NCBI GenBank assembly: GCA_023263695.1 | Contig: JALQUZ010000013.1 | Location: forward strand, 1 to 33,584 | DNA: 33,584 nt | Reading direction: 5' to 3' | Source: Ilumatobacteraceae bacterium | Lineage (GTDB): Bacteria > Actinomycetota > Acidimicrobiia > Acidimicrobiales > Ilumatobacteraceae | Shown here: positions 1 through 10,092 of the stretch, piece after piece | How positions within the stretch are numbered: the first letter of the stretch is position 1 | Layout of the letters: each line of letters starts with the position of its first letter | The notes under the pieces: model-generated | Databases searched by the model: none | What the model saw: the letters and a program-made list of their open reading frames with translations, nothing else | Told to the model about the DNA's origin: nothing | Translations under genes and position numbers: made by a program

Positions 1-306
<306 letters not shown>

Positions 307-326
307 TTATGCTCGTGCTTGCTCTG

Positions 327-362
327 GAGTCCTTGAGACTCGAACGCGATGTTTCATCGTGT
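327..362 (+). other. 23S-5S spacer with two small hairpins
   Basis: The ~76-base spacer between 23S and 5S contains two perfect or near-perfect hairpins. GAGTC-cttga-GACTC lies at 327-341. An 8-pair stem closed by a TTT loop lies at 344-362, with one G-U pair. No tRNA is present in the spacer. A role in rRNA processing is inferred only from position. Confidence 0.5.
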
Positions 363-382
363 ACGTCTCAACTGACAATAGA

Positions 383-502
383 TTTCTGGTGGCCTTAGCG
401 ACGGGGACACACCCGTTCCCATTCCGAACACGGCAGTTAAGCCCGTCAGCGCCGATGGTACTTGGGGGTAGACCCCCTGGGAGAGTAGGACGCCGCCAGA
501 TT
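383..502 (+). rRNA. rrf: 5S ribosomal RNA
   Basis: About 118-120 bases. The 5' strand TTCTGGTGGC pairs with the 3' strand GCCGCCAGA. The conserved loop CCATTCCGAACACGG and the segment GCGCCGATGGTA are present in the expected order, followed by GGGAGAGTAGGACG near the 3' end. It is complete, follows the 23S at the usual distance, and is followed 11 bases later by a terminator. End points are set from helix I and may be off by one or two bases. Confidence 0.97.
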
Positions 503-512
503 TAATTTGAAC

Positions 513-542
513 AAAAGCCTCACGCGAAAGCGTGGGGCTTTT
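513..542 (+). terminator. Rho-independent terminator of the rRNA operon
   Basis: A 13-pair stem (AAAAGCCTCACGC with GCGTGGGGCTTTT, one T-G pair) is closed by a GAAA tetraloop at 526-529. The stem ends in TTTT, giving the A-tract/T-tract form that also works in the reverse direction. It lies directly after 5S, where the operon should end. Confidence 0.93.
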
Positions 543-635
543 GTCGTTGATGCCCGTAATCACGATTGATTCGATTCAATTTGGTGTGATCGTGTGCGTG
601 TTGTAGTCTCCCGCCGAATGACATCGATGTGACGG

Positions 636-641
636 TAGTAT
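636..641 (+). promoter_or_regulatory. Candidate -10 element (TAGTAT) for leaderless start at 648
   Basis: TAGTAT is followed by exactly six bases and then GTG. No Shine-Dalgarno sequence and no clear -35 box is seen. The spacing places transcription start at or next to the first base of the start codon. Confidence 0.6.
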
Positions 642-647
642 TGGTGG

Positions 648-2144
648 GTGCCTACACCAGACAGAAGCGGTCCGCGTCGCCCAAGACGAGATAGTGATTC
701 AGCCCGTCCATCACGCCCAAGTGGCGCTGGAGCCAGAGGCCCTCGTCGTGACGATTCACGACCTTCCCGTCCACGCAGTGGTGATGACCGTTCAAGTCGT
801 CCGCGTCGCGATGATGACCGTCCAAGTCGTCCAAGAAGTTTTGATTCAGATCGTCCATCACGTCCGCGCGGTGGCGATGATCGTCCAGCCGGTCGCGGTC
901 GTCCATCTTCGGGTCGCCCAAGTTCGGGACGTCCGTCGTCTGGTCGTCCATTAGTTGGAGGCAGGTTCGCCGATCGCGATTCGCGTCCAAGTCGTCCACG
1001 TGGTGTTGATGATAGTCCGAGTCGCGCACGCAGTTTCGATTCAGATCGTCCGTCGCGTCCGCGTCGTGATGATGATCGTCCAGCAACACGTGGTCGTTTC
1101 GGAGATCGCCCAGATCGTCCGTCGCGTCCGCGTCGTGATGATGATCGTCCAGCCGGTCGTGGTCGCCCAAGTTCTAGTCGTCCGTCATCGGGTGGTCGCT
1201 TCGGTGATCGCGATTCGCGTCCAGGTCGTCCACGTGGCGATGATGATCGTCCAAGTCGCGCACGCAGTTTCGATGATCGTCCGGCGCGCCCACAAACCGA
1301 TGCGCAGCGTCGCGCTGATCAGGTTCGTTCACGCACAGGTGGCCGACGTAACGATCGCGATGCAGCACCGCGCAACAATCATCAACAAGAGCGTTGGAAG
1401 GACGAGGGATCAACCCGAGCGCCACGCCGTGGATCGGGTAGTCGTGACAACGATGCACCAATCCATTTAGAGCGTGACGAAAAGCGTGCATCAGCACCAG
1501 CTCTCGCACATGTAGAAGCAACTGTTGGCAAGAAGATCGCTGGCATTGTTGGCGATCAAGCCGCAAAGCGCCTCATCGGCAAGCTTGCTCTTGCACTCGA
1601 TGCATTTGAAAAGGGTCGTTACCAGGATGCAAAGCGCATCATCATTCCAATCACACGCGAGTGTGAGGGAGTACACCTCATTCACGAAATAGCCGGTCTT
1701 TCGTTGTACCGCTTGGGTCAGTGGCGCGATGCTGCTGATCATTTAGAAAAGGCACGAGCTGCGATGCCTGCTTCAACGTTGAACCACCCCGTTCTTGCTG
1801 ACTGTTATCGCGCGCTTATGCGTTACGAGAAGGTTGACGAATTGTGGAAAGAGTTGAAGGACGCTTCACCGGACCCAGCAATTGTTGCTGAGGGCCGAAT
1901 CGTTGCAGCAAGCGCTCAAGCCGATAAGGGCGACATTCAAAATGCCGTTCGCATCATGCAGCAGACGAAGAAGGATCCTGCAAAGGTTCGTGAGCACCAC
2001 TTACGCGAGTGGTACGTACTTGCCGACTTGTACGACCGTTCAGGCGACGTAATTAACGCACGCGAATGGTTCAAGAAGATTGCACACAACGATCCAGATT
2101 TCTCTGACATCCGCGATCGCCTTGCGGCAATCGGTTCGCACTAA
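648..2144 (+). CDS. Disordered Arg/Asp/Ser/Pro-rich N-terminus plus TPR-like domain protein
   Basis: 498 residues from a GTG start with no Shine-Dalgarno but a TAGTAT box six bases upstream. Residues 1 to ~260 are low complexity and intrinsically disordered. They are built from imperfect units such as RPSRPRRDDDRP, FDSDRPSRPR and RPSSGRPSSG, alternating basic and acidic clusters. Residues ~280-498 form an ordinary helical domain with TPR-like pairs, for example around ALDAFEKGRYQDAKRI, SLYRLGQWRDAADHLEKA and DLYDRSGDVINAREWFKK. Position before the HAD/tlyA/nadK/recN genes matches the TPR gene Rv1691 of Mycobacterium. The disordered half resembles RNA-binding RGG/RD tails, and the gene sits right after an rRNA operon, so a ribosome- or RNA-associated role is possible but only inferred. 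The repeated codons create long spurious frames on both strands. True function unknown. Confidence 0.9.
   Translation: MPTPDRSGPRRPRRDSDSARPSRPSGAGARGPRRDDSRPSRPRSGDDRSSRPRRDDDRPSRPRSFDSDRPSRPRGGDDRPAGRGRPSSGRPSSGRPSSGRPLVGGRFADRDSRPSRPRGVDDSPSRARSFDSDRPSRPRRDDDRPATRGRFGDRPDRPSRPRRDDDRPAGRGRPSSSRPSSGGRFGDRDSRPGRPRGDDDRPSRARSFDDRPARPQTDAQRRADQVRSRTGGRRNDRDAAPRNNHQQERWKDEGSTRAPRRGSGSRDNDAPIHLERDEKRASAPALAHVEATVGKKIAGIVGDQAAKRLIGKLALALDAFEKGRYQDAKRIIIPITRECEGVHLIHEIAGLSLYRLGQWRDAADHLEKARAAMPASTLNHPVLADCYRALMRYEKVDELWKELKDASPDPAIVAEGRIVAASAQADKGDIQNAVRIMQQTKKDPAKVREHHLREWYVLADLYDRSGDVINAREWFKKIAHNDPDFSDIRDRLAAIGSH
1042..1152 (+). repeat. 42-base perfect direct repeat within the disordered region
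   Basis: Bases 1042-1083 and 1111-1152 are identical over 42 bases (read by eye), with a 69-base period. Both copies encode the same segment containing DRPSRPRRDDDRP. Diverged copies of the same unit recur from about 760 to 1290. This is internal coding repetition, not a mobile repeat, and should vary in copy number by slippage or recombination. Confidence 0.85.
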
Positions 2145-3349
2145 CGCGTTTTCATCTCCCGCAATACGAACCCTGTTCGTAGCTTCGGCGAAAAGAATGT
2201 TGATTTCGGTGGCATGAGCAAACCTTCATTTGCCGTGCGCTGAATTTCGGCCACGCTTACTGGGCGAATCAAGATCGCAGCTGTTGCATTGCTTGTTTGT
2301 AGTTCGTGTTGAACTTCGGTCACTCCATGCTGGTAGCGAACTTCATGATTCACCGTTGACAGTGCGTGCTCTAAGTAGGCGCTGTCGAGGTTGCGAACAC
2401 CTGCAAATTTTTCGGTAATTGGAGTTAGCCAGTGTGTCCGTCCGGTTTTCGCAATGAGGCACAGGGATCCGCGCTCGTTCATGTGTGACAGCGTGGTAGG
2501 TCCAACTGGGTCTGCGTCGTTGATGATAAAAAACGGCGAAAGAGCGGAAGCTAATTCCTTGTAGGAGATGCCCTCATATAAGCGATGGATAGCGGCAACG
2601 CTGAGCTGTTCATCGATGAGTTCGTTGATGTACGTCATGGTGAGTTCGGCGCCAGTTGTTTTGCTATTCGTGCGAATACGAACTTCATCGCGGTATGTCC
2701 GGCTGATGGCGTAACGATGATGTCCATCGGCAATAACTACCGGGTGTGCGGTAACAGCGGCAGATATTTGATCGATTCGTTCTCGGTCTGTTACTCGTTC
2801 GACGCTATGTACGACACCTAGGTCATCGGTGAGTTGCCCAAGTAGTTCAGCTGGTTCAGTAAGCAAGTCAGATAAGCCAGCAGCCAGGGACAAACCCCAT
2901 ACGGGGGACAAGTTGGCATCGGTTGCGCGAGTGAGTTCAAGTCGATCGGTTTTGGCCTTCGGGGTAGTGCGTTCGTGGGGCAGCACTCCACCAGCGCCCT
3001 CATCCACCACTTCCAATGCACCAATAACACCAACAACGTTGCGAGGCTTTCCCGTTGAATCGGTGAATTGCATTCGGTACAGCGTGTAGGAAGGAGTTGC
3101 ATCTCTCACCAGTACGCCTTCGCCGATCCACTGGTTCAGCACCAATGCAGCATGCTCGTATGCATTACCCGAAGCAGAAATGGGCATGTCGATATGAACA
3201 ATGTTGTTTATGTGTTTATTGGCCAATGCACTGCGGTCGGCATCGGAAAGTACGTCATAAGGCGGCGCGCAGACATTATGAAGTTCGCTAGTGCGCTCAT
3301 AACGGAGCGCCTGAAATGGTTCAAAACGAGGCACAATACAGTGTGCCAT
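2141..3349 (-). CDS. DUF1015 family protein
   Basis: About 402 residues. The N-terminal pattern PRFEPFQALRYE, the segment APPYDVLSDADR and the block VIADGHHRYAISRTYRDE are hallmarks of the DUF1015 family, whose biochemical function is unknown. The gene is complete and of normal family length. Its stop overlaps the end of the TPR gene by 4 bases, tail to tail. The start is uncertain: TTG 3361, ATG 3358, ATG 3349 and GTG 3334 are all in frame and none has a Shine-Dalgarno sequence. GTG 3334 would give MPRFEPFQALRY, closest to the usual family N-terminus. Every choice except 3334 overlaps the divergent HAD gene if that gene starts at 3343, and all overlap it if the HAD gene starts at 3316. Confidence 0.9.
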   Translation of the reverse strand: MAHCIVPRFEPFQALRYERTSELHNVCAPPYDVLSDADRSALANKHINNIVHIDMPISASGNAYEHAALVLNQWIGEGVLVRDATPSYTLYRMQFTDSTGKPRNVVGVIGALEVVDEGAGGVLPHERTTPKAKTDRLELTRATDANLSPVWGLSLAAGLSDLLTEPAELLGQLTDDLGVVHSVERVTDRERIDQISAAVTAHPVVIADGHHRYAISRTYRDEVRIRTNSKTTGAELTMTYINELIDEQLSVAAIHRLYEGISYKELASALSPFFIINDADPVGPTTLSHMNERGSLCLIAKTGRTHWLTPITEKFAGVRNLDSAYLEHALSTVNHEVRYQHGVTEVQHELQTSNATAAILIRPVSVAEIQRTANEGLLMPPKSTFFSPKLRTGFVLREMKTR

Positions 3350-4140
3350 TGAAGCCATCAATTTTGTGCGATCTAGATGGGGTCGTGTGGCTTATGCACC
3401 AACCCATTCCGGGTTCGGTCGATGCCATCCGCAGACTGCGCGAAGCGGGGCACCGTGTTCTGTTTGTTACCAACAATTCGCATGCATCAGCACATGATCA
3501 AGCAACTGTTCTCGAACGTATTGGCATTCCAGCAATTGGCGATGTGGTTACAGCTTCTCAGTCTGCAGGTGCGCTGCTACACAAAGGTGAGCGCGTATTG
3601 ACGTGCGGTGGACCAGGAGTGATGAAGGCCATTGCCGATGCTGGCGCCATTTTAGTTGGACGTTCCGACGATCCAGACCTTCCGAAAGATATAGAAGTGG
3701 ACGCTGTGGTAGTGGCCTTTCATCGAACGTTTGACTTTGCTGGATTAACACATTTGTCAGCGTCAATTCGAAACGGCGCCCGATTTATTGCAACAAACGA
3801 TGACGCAACGTATCCAACTCCTGATGGCGTGATTCCCGGAGGTGGCGCAATAGTTTCGGCAGTTGCAACGGCAAGTGGCGTGCAACCTATTGTCGCTGGC
3901 AAACCGTATGCGCCGATGGCAAACCTGGTGCGCAATGTACTGGGCGATGATGACATGGCGAATGCGTGGATGGTTGGAGATCGGATTTCTACCGACGGCG
4001 CTTTTGCGCGCACAATCGGATGTCATTTTGCTCACGTTCGTAGCGGAGTAGCGCCTAGCAAAGATGAAGTAATTGATGCCGACTTTGAGGGGGAAAACTT
4101 GGCATCGTTTGCCAACTTCATGATTGAGAGATATCAGTAG
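3316..4140 (+). CDS. HAD-IIA family phosphatase (glycerol-3-phosphate phosphatase-like)
   Basis: 274 residues. The HAD nucleophile motif is CDLDGVVW near residues 18-25, followed by LFVTNNS. The late motifs are VAGKPYAPM and MVGDRISTDGAFARTIGC, with the Mg-binding acidic residues. The HAD-IIA cap lies between. In Mycobacterium the protein in this exact position (Rv1692) has been described as a glycerol-3-phosphate phosphatase acting in glycerophospholipid recycling; assigning the same substrate here is inference from synteny and family. Start at ATG 3316 is supported by GGAG at 3304-3307. An in-frame GTG at 3343 would remove most of the overlap with the divergent DUF1015 gene and give the shorter N-terminus MPLKPSILCDLDG. 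It leads a four-gene operon; tlyA starts 3 bases after its stop. Confidence 0.92.
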   Translation: MVQNEAQYSVPLKPSILCDLDGVVWLMHQPIPGSVDAIRRLREAGHRVLFVTNNSHASAHDQATVLERIGIPAIGDVVTASQSAGALLHKGERVLTCGGPGVMKAIADAGAILVGRSDDPDLPKDIEVDAVVVAFHRTFDFAGLTHLSASIRNGARFIATNDDATYPTPDGVIPGGGAIVSAVATASGVQPIVAGKPYAPMANLVRNVLGDDDMANAWMVGDRISTDGAFARTIGCHFAHVRSGVAPSKDEVIDADFEGENLASFANFMIERYQ

Positions 4141-4143
4141 ATC

Positions 4144-4905
4144 GTGAGCACTCGTCGTATTCGTATTGATTCAGCACTCGTACAACGCGGTCTTGCGGAA
4201 AGTAGCGAAGCTGCACAGAAATTCATAAAGGATGGCGTGGTGTTGGTAAATGGCTCTGTGGTGCTCACGCACAGCAGGCAGGTTGCACCATCGGATCAAA
4301 TATTGGTGAAAGTTGCTGATCAATTTGTGTCACGCGGTGGCATCAAATTGGAATCAGCACTTGCAGCGTTTGGTATTGATGTTGTCGATCAACGCGCACT
4401 CGATGCTGGAGCATCAACTGGTGGATTTACCGATTGCCTGTTGCAACGCGGTGCAAAACAGGTGGTTGCAATTGATGTCGGCAAGTCCCAAATTCATGAA
4501 CGAATTGCAAGCAACGAGCGTGTGATCGTTATCGACGGCTTCAACGTTCGACAATTGCTGAACGACACTCAAGATCTGCCAGAACCGTTGCGAGAAGCTT
4601 TTGATGTAGTGGTGGCTGACTTGTCGTTCATTTCATTGACGACAGTCAGCCAAGCTCTCACGGCTCGCATCTCACCAAACGGCAATCTTGTCGTGCTGGT
4701 CAAGCCACAATTTGAGGCGACGAAGCGTGAAGTGGACAAGAGTAAAGGCGTTATCGCCGACCAGGGCATTCGCGATCGCGTGATTGGGGAGGTCAACGAA
4801 TCCTTTGCATTTCAGGGGTGGGAGGTGAATGGTTGCATTGAGTCACCGATTCACGGCGCTGAGGGCAATGTTGAATATTTGGTCTGGTATAGGTTTAAGG
4901 CGTGA
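4144..4905 (+). CDS. tlyA: TlyA family rRNA 2'-O-methyltransferase
   Basis: 253 residues from GTG. An S4 RNA-binding domain occupies about residues 4-62 (RIDSALVQRGLAES, DGVVLVNG). It is followed by an FtsJ/RrmJ-type SAM-dependent methyltransferase domain with RGGIKLESAL, ALDAGASTGGFTDCLLQRGA (SAM-binding loop) and VVADLSFISL. In Mycobacterium TlyA methylates 16S C1409 and 23S C1920, which makes ribosomes sensitive to capreomycin and viomycin; older annotations call it hemolysin. It follows the HAD gene by 3 bases and precedes nadK by 22 bases, so it is probably co-transcribed and translationally coupled. Complete and of normal length. Confidence 0.96.
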   Translation: MSTRRIRIDSALVQRGLAESSEAAQKFIKDGVVLVNGSVVLTHSRQVAPSDQILVKVADQFVSRGGIKLESALAAFGIDVVDQRALDAGASTGGFTDCLLQRGAKQVVAIDVGKSQIHERIASNERVIVIDGFNVRQLLNDTQDLPEPLREAFDVVVADLSFISLTTVSQALTARISPNGNLVVLVKPQFEATKREVDKSKGVIADQGIRDRVIGEVNESFAFQGWEVNGCIESPIHGAEGNVEYLVWYRFKA

Positions 4906-4927
4906 ACGTGCAGCCGGTGAGTAAATA

Positions 4928-5794
4928 ATGACCAACATCTTCGTCATCGCGCATCACTCACGCACCGAGATACCTGGCTTGCTCGAAGATCTGCGTTCGT
5001 GGGCAACTGGTCGCGGTCACGAATTGTGGATGAACGATTTCGATGCGCAAGCATTGAACTGTCCAGAACTCGCAAACCCACGTCATCCAATGGACGCAGA
5101 CTTGGTCGTCAGCCTCGGTGGTGACGGAACAGTGTTGCGTGCCGTGCACATGCTGGATGGTGCACCAGTACCAATCCTTGGCGTGAACGTAGGGACATTG
5201 GGTTATCTCACTGAAATTGATCCCGACGAGTTGATTGATGCGTTGACGAAATGGGAAACCGGAGTTTCAGGTACTGATTACGTCATTGATGCACGCATGA
5301 TGCTCAGCGTCACGCTACATAAAGCAGATCGATCGGCTTCGGTTTCGTGGCGTGCACTAAATGAAGCCGTGCTCGAAAAACATCAATCTGGACACACCAT
5401 TTGGTTGGACTTAGTAATCAATGGCCAAGACTTTGCACGCTATTCGGCCGACGGTGTCATCGTTTCCACGCCAACCGGAAGCACCGCATATTCCATGAGT
5501 GCTCGTGGCCCAGTTGTTTCACCTCGCCATCGTGCGTTACTGATCACGCCGGTTTCTCCGCACATGTTGTTTGATCGATCACTCGTCCTCGATCCACATG
5601 AGTCGGTACACATCAAAGTTGTGGGAACTCGTCCAGTAGATTTAGCAATAGATGGTCGTGGAGTAGCAAGCCTCTCGCAAGACGACTTAGTCGTGTACGC
5701 GCCAGACACCTGTCAGGCAATTTTCATTCGGTTGTTTAAAGAGCCAAAGTTTCACCAAATCGTGCGAGCGAAGTTTGGTTTGGGAGACGAATAG
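4928..5794 (+). CDS. nadK: NAD kinase
   Basis: 288 residues. It phosphorylates NAD to NADP in the cytoplasm using ATP or polyphosphate. The family signature GGDGT is at residues 64-68 (VSLGGDGTVLRA), followed by GVNVGTLGYLTE, NEAVLEKHQ and the conserved glycine/threonine-rich block DGVIVSTPTGSTAYSMSARG. The start ATG lies 22 bases after tlyA. The stop codon shares one base with the recN start codon. The conserved order tlyA-nadK-recN is typical of Actinobacteria. Confidence 0.97.
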   Translation: MTNIFVIAHHSRTEIPGLLEDLRSWATGRGHELWMNDFDAQALNCPELANPRHPMDADLVVSLGGDGTVLRAVHMLDGAPVPILGVNVGTLGYLTEIDPDELIDALTKWETGVSGTDYVIDARMMLSVTLHKADRSASVSWRALNEAVLEKHQSGHTIWLDLVINGQDFARYSADGVIVSTPTGSTAYSMSARGPVVSPRHRALLITPVSPHMLFDRSLVLDPHESVHIKVVGTRPVDLAIDGRGVASLSQDDLVVYAPDTCQAIFIRLFKEPKFHQIVRAKFGLGDE

Positions 5795-7410
5795 TGCTCA
5801 CCGAGCTACACATTGAAAATCTTGGAGTAATCGACACTCTCGACTTGCAGTTATCAGAAGGCTTGGTTGCGCTTACAGGTGAAACTGGTGCCGGAAAGAC
5901 CATGATTGTTGAAGCAATTAATTTGCTGGTTGGTGGTCGAGCCGATGCGGGAATGATTCGCCCTGGCGCAACTGAGGCACGCGTTGAAGGTCGTTTTGTG
6001 TTGGGTGAAGAAGAAGTGATCTTGTGCCGAACGATTCCTCTCGATGGACGATCGCGTGCATATGTAAATGGTCGGCTGGCAACAGTTGGTCAGTTGGCCG
6101 AGCATGGCCTTGATCTGGTGGATATGCATGGTCAGCATGCGCACCAGAGTTTGCTTGGCGCAAAGGCACAACGTGAGGCACTCGACGCATTCGCCAAAGT
6201 AGATCTTGAACCATTGCGCGCTGCGCGCGCGGCAGTTACGGAAATTGATGCCGCACTTGCCACCTTGGGAGGCGACGATCGTATGCGCGCTCGCGAAATT
6301 GATCTCCTGCGGTTCCAAGTGAATGAGATCCTTGAAGCAGCTCTGCAGGGTGCCGACGAGGATGAGCAGCTTTCGCGCGAAGAAGATGTACTTGCAGATG
6401 CCGTGAATTACCGGGAAGCACTATGGAAGGCAGTTGCCTCGCTTGCAGAGGACTCGGGAGCCACTGACCATTTGGGCACGGCAATTGCGGCGCTCAGCCA
6501 CAAAGAGCCTTTTGCAGGTTTCGTTGCTCGGTTGAAGGCGTTGCAGGGCGAGTTGGAAGATGTCTCAGCAGACATTCGTGACGAAGCCGAATCAATTGAA
6601 GAAGACCCGGCACGCCTTGATGCGGTTCGCCAGCGGCGACAACTTCTTGTTGACTTGCGGCGCAAATATGGCGATTCACTTGTTGACGTTATTCAGTTCG
6701 GCGAAGCGAGTGCCCTACGTTTAGCCGAGTTGGAATCGTTTGAGGCGCGGGCAGCATCGCTTGATCAGGAGCGGGAAGTTGCCGTGCGGAAATTGGAAGC
6801 TGCTCAAGCAGTTGTCGGTAAGGCCCGACGCGATGGCGCTGGACCTCTGGCTCAGCAGGTACAAAAGAATCTTCGTACGTTGGCAATGGCTCATGCAGTG
6901 ATTGAAGTTGCTGTTGGTACAGATCCGGGAGATGAAGTGGTGTTTCTGCTGGCGGCTAACCCAGGTTCTCCTGTCATGCCACTGACCAAGGTTGCTTCGG
7001 GAGGAGAACTGGCGCGAACCATGTTGGCGTTACGCCTAGTGCTGTCGTCTGGTCCTCACACATTGGTATTCGATGAAGTTGATGCAGGAATTGGTGGTGA
7101 GGCAGCCGTTGCAGTTGCGCAGGCCCTGGCGCAACTGGGAAAGAGACATCAAGTTCTTGTGGTGACCCACTTGCCTCAGGTGGCTGCCGCAGGTACTGCC
7201 CACATTCAGGTATCCAAGTCGGTTCGTAGTGGAAAGACATTCGCTCAGGCTGCAACATTGGGTCAGGAAGAACGCGTTGCCGAAATCGCCAGAATGCTTT
7301 CGGGAGGTGTTGCGGAGGCAACAGCGCTCGAACATGCCCGCGAGTTATTGCGAGATAGTCGAAAATCCGACCGTATTAGTCAGGTGGCGCCTAAGCGTTC
7401 TCGGCAGTAG
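5794..7410 (+). CDS. recN: DNA repair protein RecN
   Basis: 538 residues, SMC-like ATPase of double-strand break repair. Walker A is GETGAGKT at residues 29-36. A long central coiled-coil region runs about 150-360, rich in Glu, Arg, Leu and Ala. The ABC signature SGGELARTMLALRLVL comes next, then Walker B TLVFDEVDAGIGGEAA and the H-loop region VLVVTHLPQVAA near the C-terminus. Start is GTG overlapping the last base of the nadK stop, so the two are translationally coupled. Length is normal for the family. Confidence 0.97.
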   Translation: MLTELHIENLGVIDTLDLQLSEGLVALTGETGAGKTMIVEAINLLVGGRADAGMIRPGATEARVEGRFVLGEEEVILCRTIPLDGRSRAYVNGRLATVGQLAEHGLDLVDMHGQHAHQSLLGAKAQREALDAFAKVDLEPLRAARAAVTEIDAALATLGGDDRMRAREIDLLRFQVNEILEAALQGADEDEQLSREEDVLADAVNYREALWKAVASLAEDSGATDHLGTAIAALSHKEPFAGFVARLKALQGELEDVSADIRDEAESIEEDPARLDAVRQRRQLLVDLRRKYGDSLVDVIQFGEASALRLAELESFEARAASLDQEREVAVRKLEAAQAVVGKARRDGAGPLAQQVQKNLRTLAMAHAVIEVAVGTDPGDEVVFLLAANPGSPVMPLTKVASGGELARTMLALRLVLSSGPHTLVFDEVDAGIGGEAAVAVAQALAQLGKRHQVLVVTHLPQVAAAGTAHIQVSKSVRSGKTFAQAATLGQEERVAEIARMLSGGVAEATALEHARELLRDSRKSDRISQVAPKRSRQ

Positions 7411-7422
7411 TCGTCGACAGGT

Positions 7423-7428
7423 TATGCT
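7423..7428 (+). promoter_or_regulatory. Candidate -10 element (TATGCT) for pyrG
   Basis: TATGCT sits 62 bases before the pyrG ATG. Unlike most first genes in this window, pyrG has a leader and a Shine-Dalgarno sequence (GGAG at 7480-7483, seven bases before ATG). No convincing -35 box is seen. Confidence 0.35.
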
Positions 7429-7448
7429 TATCTCCCGTCGTGAGGTAA

Positions 7449-9146
<1,698 letters not shown>

Positions 9147-9156
9147 CGAGTTGTCG

Positions 9157-10092
9157 ATGTCTTCGCTGACATACAGCGAGCGTTTTCTCACCTGGATGAC
9201 CATTGAGCAGGGTAGGTCTCCGCGCACGATAGAGGCATACCGTCGCGATCTTGTTCGATACGAAGCTTTCCTTGCCACAAGCGGACACGATGTGCTTTCC
9301 GCACAGTCTCTGCAGATAGAGCAATACATCGCAACGTTGCGAGCAGAGGGCAAAGCTGCGAAAAGTGTTGCGCGAATGTACGCCGCCGTGCGAATGATGC
9401 ACCGATACTTGGTTGAAGAGCGATTGAGACCAGATAATCCGACTTCGGGTGTAGATGGTGTGAAGGTTCCGAGTGGTATACCTAAAGCGCTCAGTGAAGA
9501 CGACGTGTCGCGCATTTTGGCCGCAGCAACCGGAGTGGATTCCTTTGCACTCCGCGACCGAGCGTTGCTTGAGTTTTTGTACGCAACAGGCGCCCGTATT
9601 TCTGAAGCATGCGGTCTGTCGCTTTCAGATCTCGACATGGAATCGCAATTGGTGCGTCTCTTTGGCAAAGGGTCCAAAGAGCGCATCGTTCCATTCGGCA
9701 GTCACGCCAAGACCGCACTAGAAGTTTGGCTTGGTGCAGGTGGAAGATCGCTACTGGAACCCGAGCAATGGACAAAACGTGACCATGCCGATGCCGTGTT
9801 TCTTGGTGCACGAGGAACACGACTCAGCCGACAGGCTGCGTGGGGAATTGTTCGCAAGTATGCACGAATTGCAGGAGTTGGCGATGAGATTTCGCCGCAT
9901 GTGCTTCGGCATTCGTGTGCAACGCACATGCTTATTCACGGAGCTGACTTACGTATCGTCCAAGAACTGCTGGGCCATGCTTCGGTGAGTACCACACAGG
10001 TGTATACGCGTGTTGATAACGAAGTGTTGTTCGATATGTACAGGGAGTCTCACCCGCGAGCTCGAATTGGATTTTCTGGTTCGAAGTCGTGA
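9157..10092 (+). CDS. xerD: Tyrosine recombinase XerD
   Basis: 311 residues. Site-specific recombinase resolving chromosome dimers at dif. An N-terminal SAM-like core-binding domain occupies residues 5-90. The catalytic domain has all the active residues: Arg147 (TGARISE), Lys171 (FGKGSKERIVPF), His248 and Arg251 (HVLRH), His274 (LLGHASVSTT) and the nucleophile Tyr283. The start was set at ATG 9157, 10 bases after pyrG. The upstream in-frame ATG at 9109 would overlap pyrG by 38 bases and add 16 residues with no family resemblance. Location after pyrG is as in Mycobacterium, where xerD is Rv1701. Confidence 0.95.
   Translation: MSSLTYSERFLTWMTIEQGRSPRTIEAYRRDLVRYEAFLATSGHDVLSAQSLQIEQYIATLRAEGKAAKSVARMYAAVRMMHRYLVEERLRPDNPTSGVDGVKVPSGIPKALSEDDVSRILAAATGVDSFALRDRALLEFLYATGARISEACGLSLSDLDMESQLVRLFGKGSKERIVPFGSHAKTALEVWLGAGGRSLLEPEQWTKRDHADAVFLGARGTRLSRQAAWGIVRKYARIAGVGDEISPHVLRHSCATHMLIHGADLRIVQELLGHASVSTTQVYTRVDNEVLFDMYRESHPRARIGFSGSKS

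Noticed and set aside
307-382. A tRNA in the 23S-5S spacer
   Set aside because: No cloverleaf or T-loop motif is present; only two small hairpins.
760-1290. Repeat array that might be mistaken for CRISPR or satellite DNA
   Set aside because: Units are imperfect, irregularly spaced multiples of three, have no unique spacers, and encode protein repeats; no cas genes are present.
652-1566. Long open frames on the minus strand and in other plus frames through the TPR gene (His/Asp-rich and Val/Ile-rich products)
   Set aside because: They are by-products of the repeated codons of the disordered domain. Only the 648-2144 frame continues into a normal folded domain.
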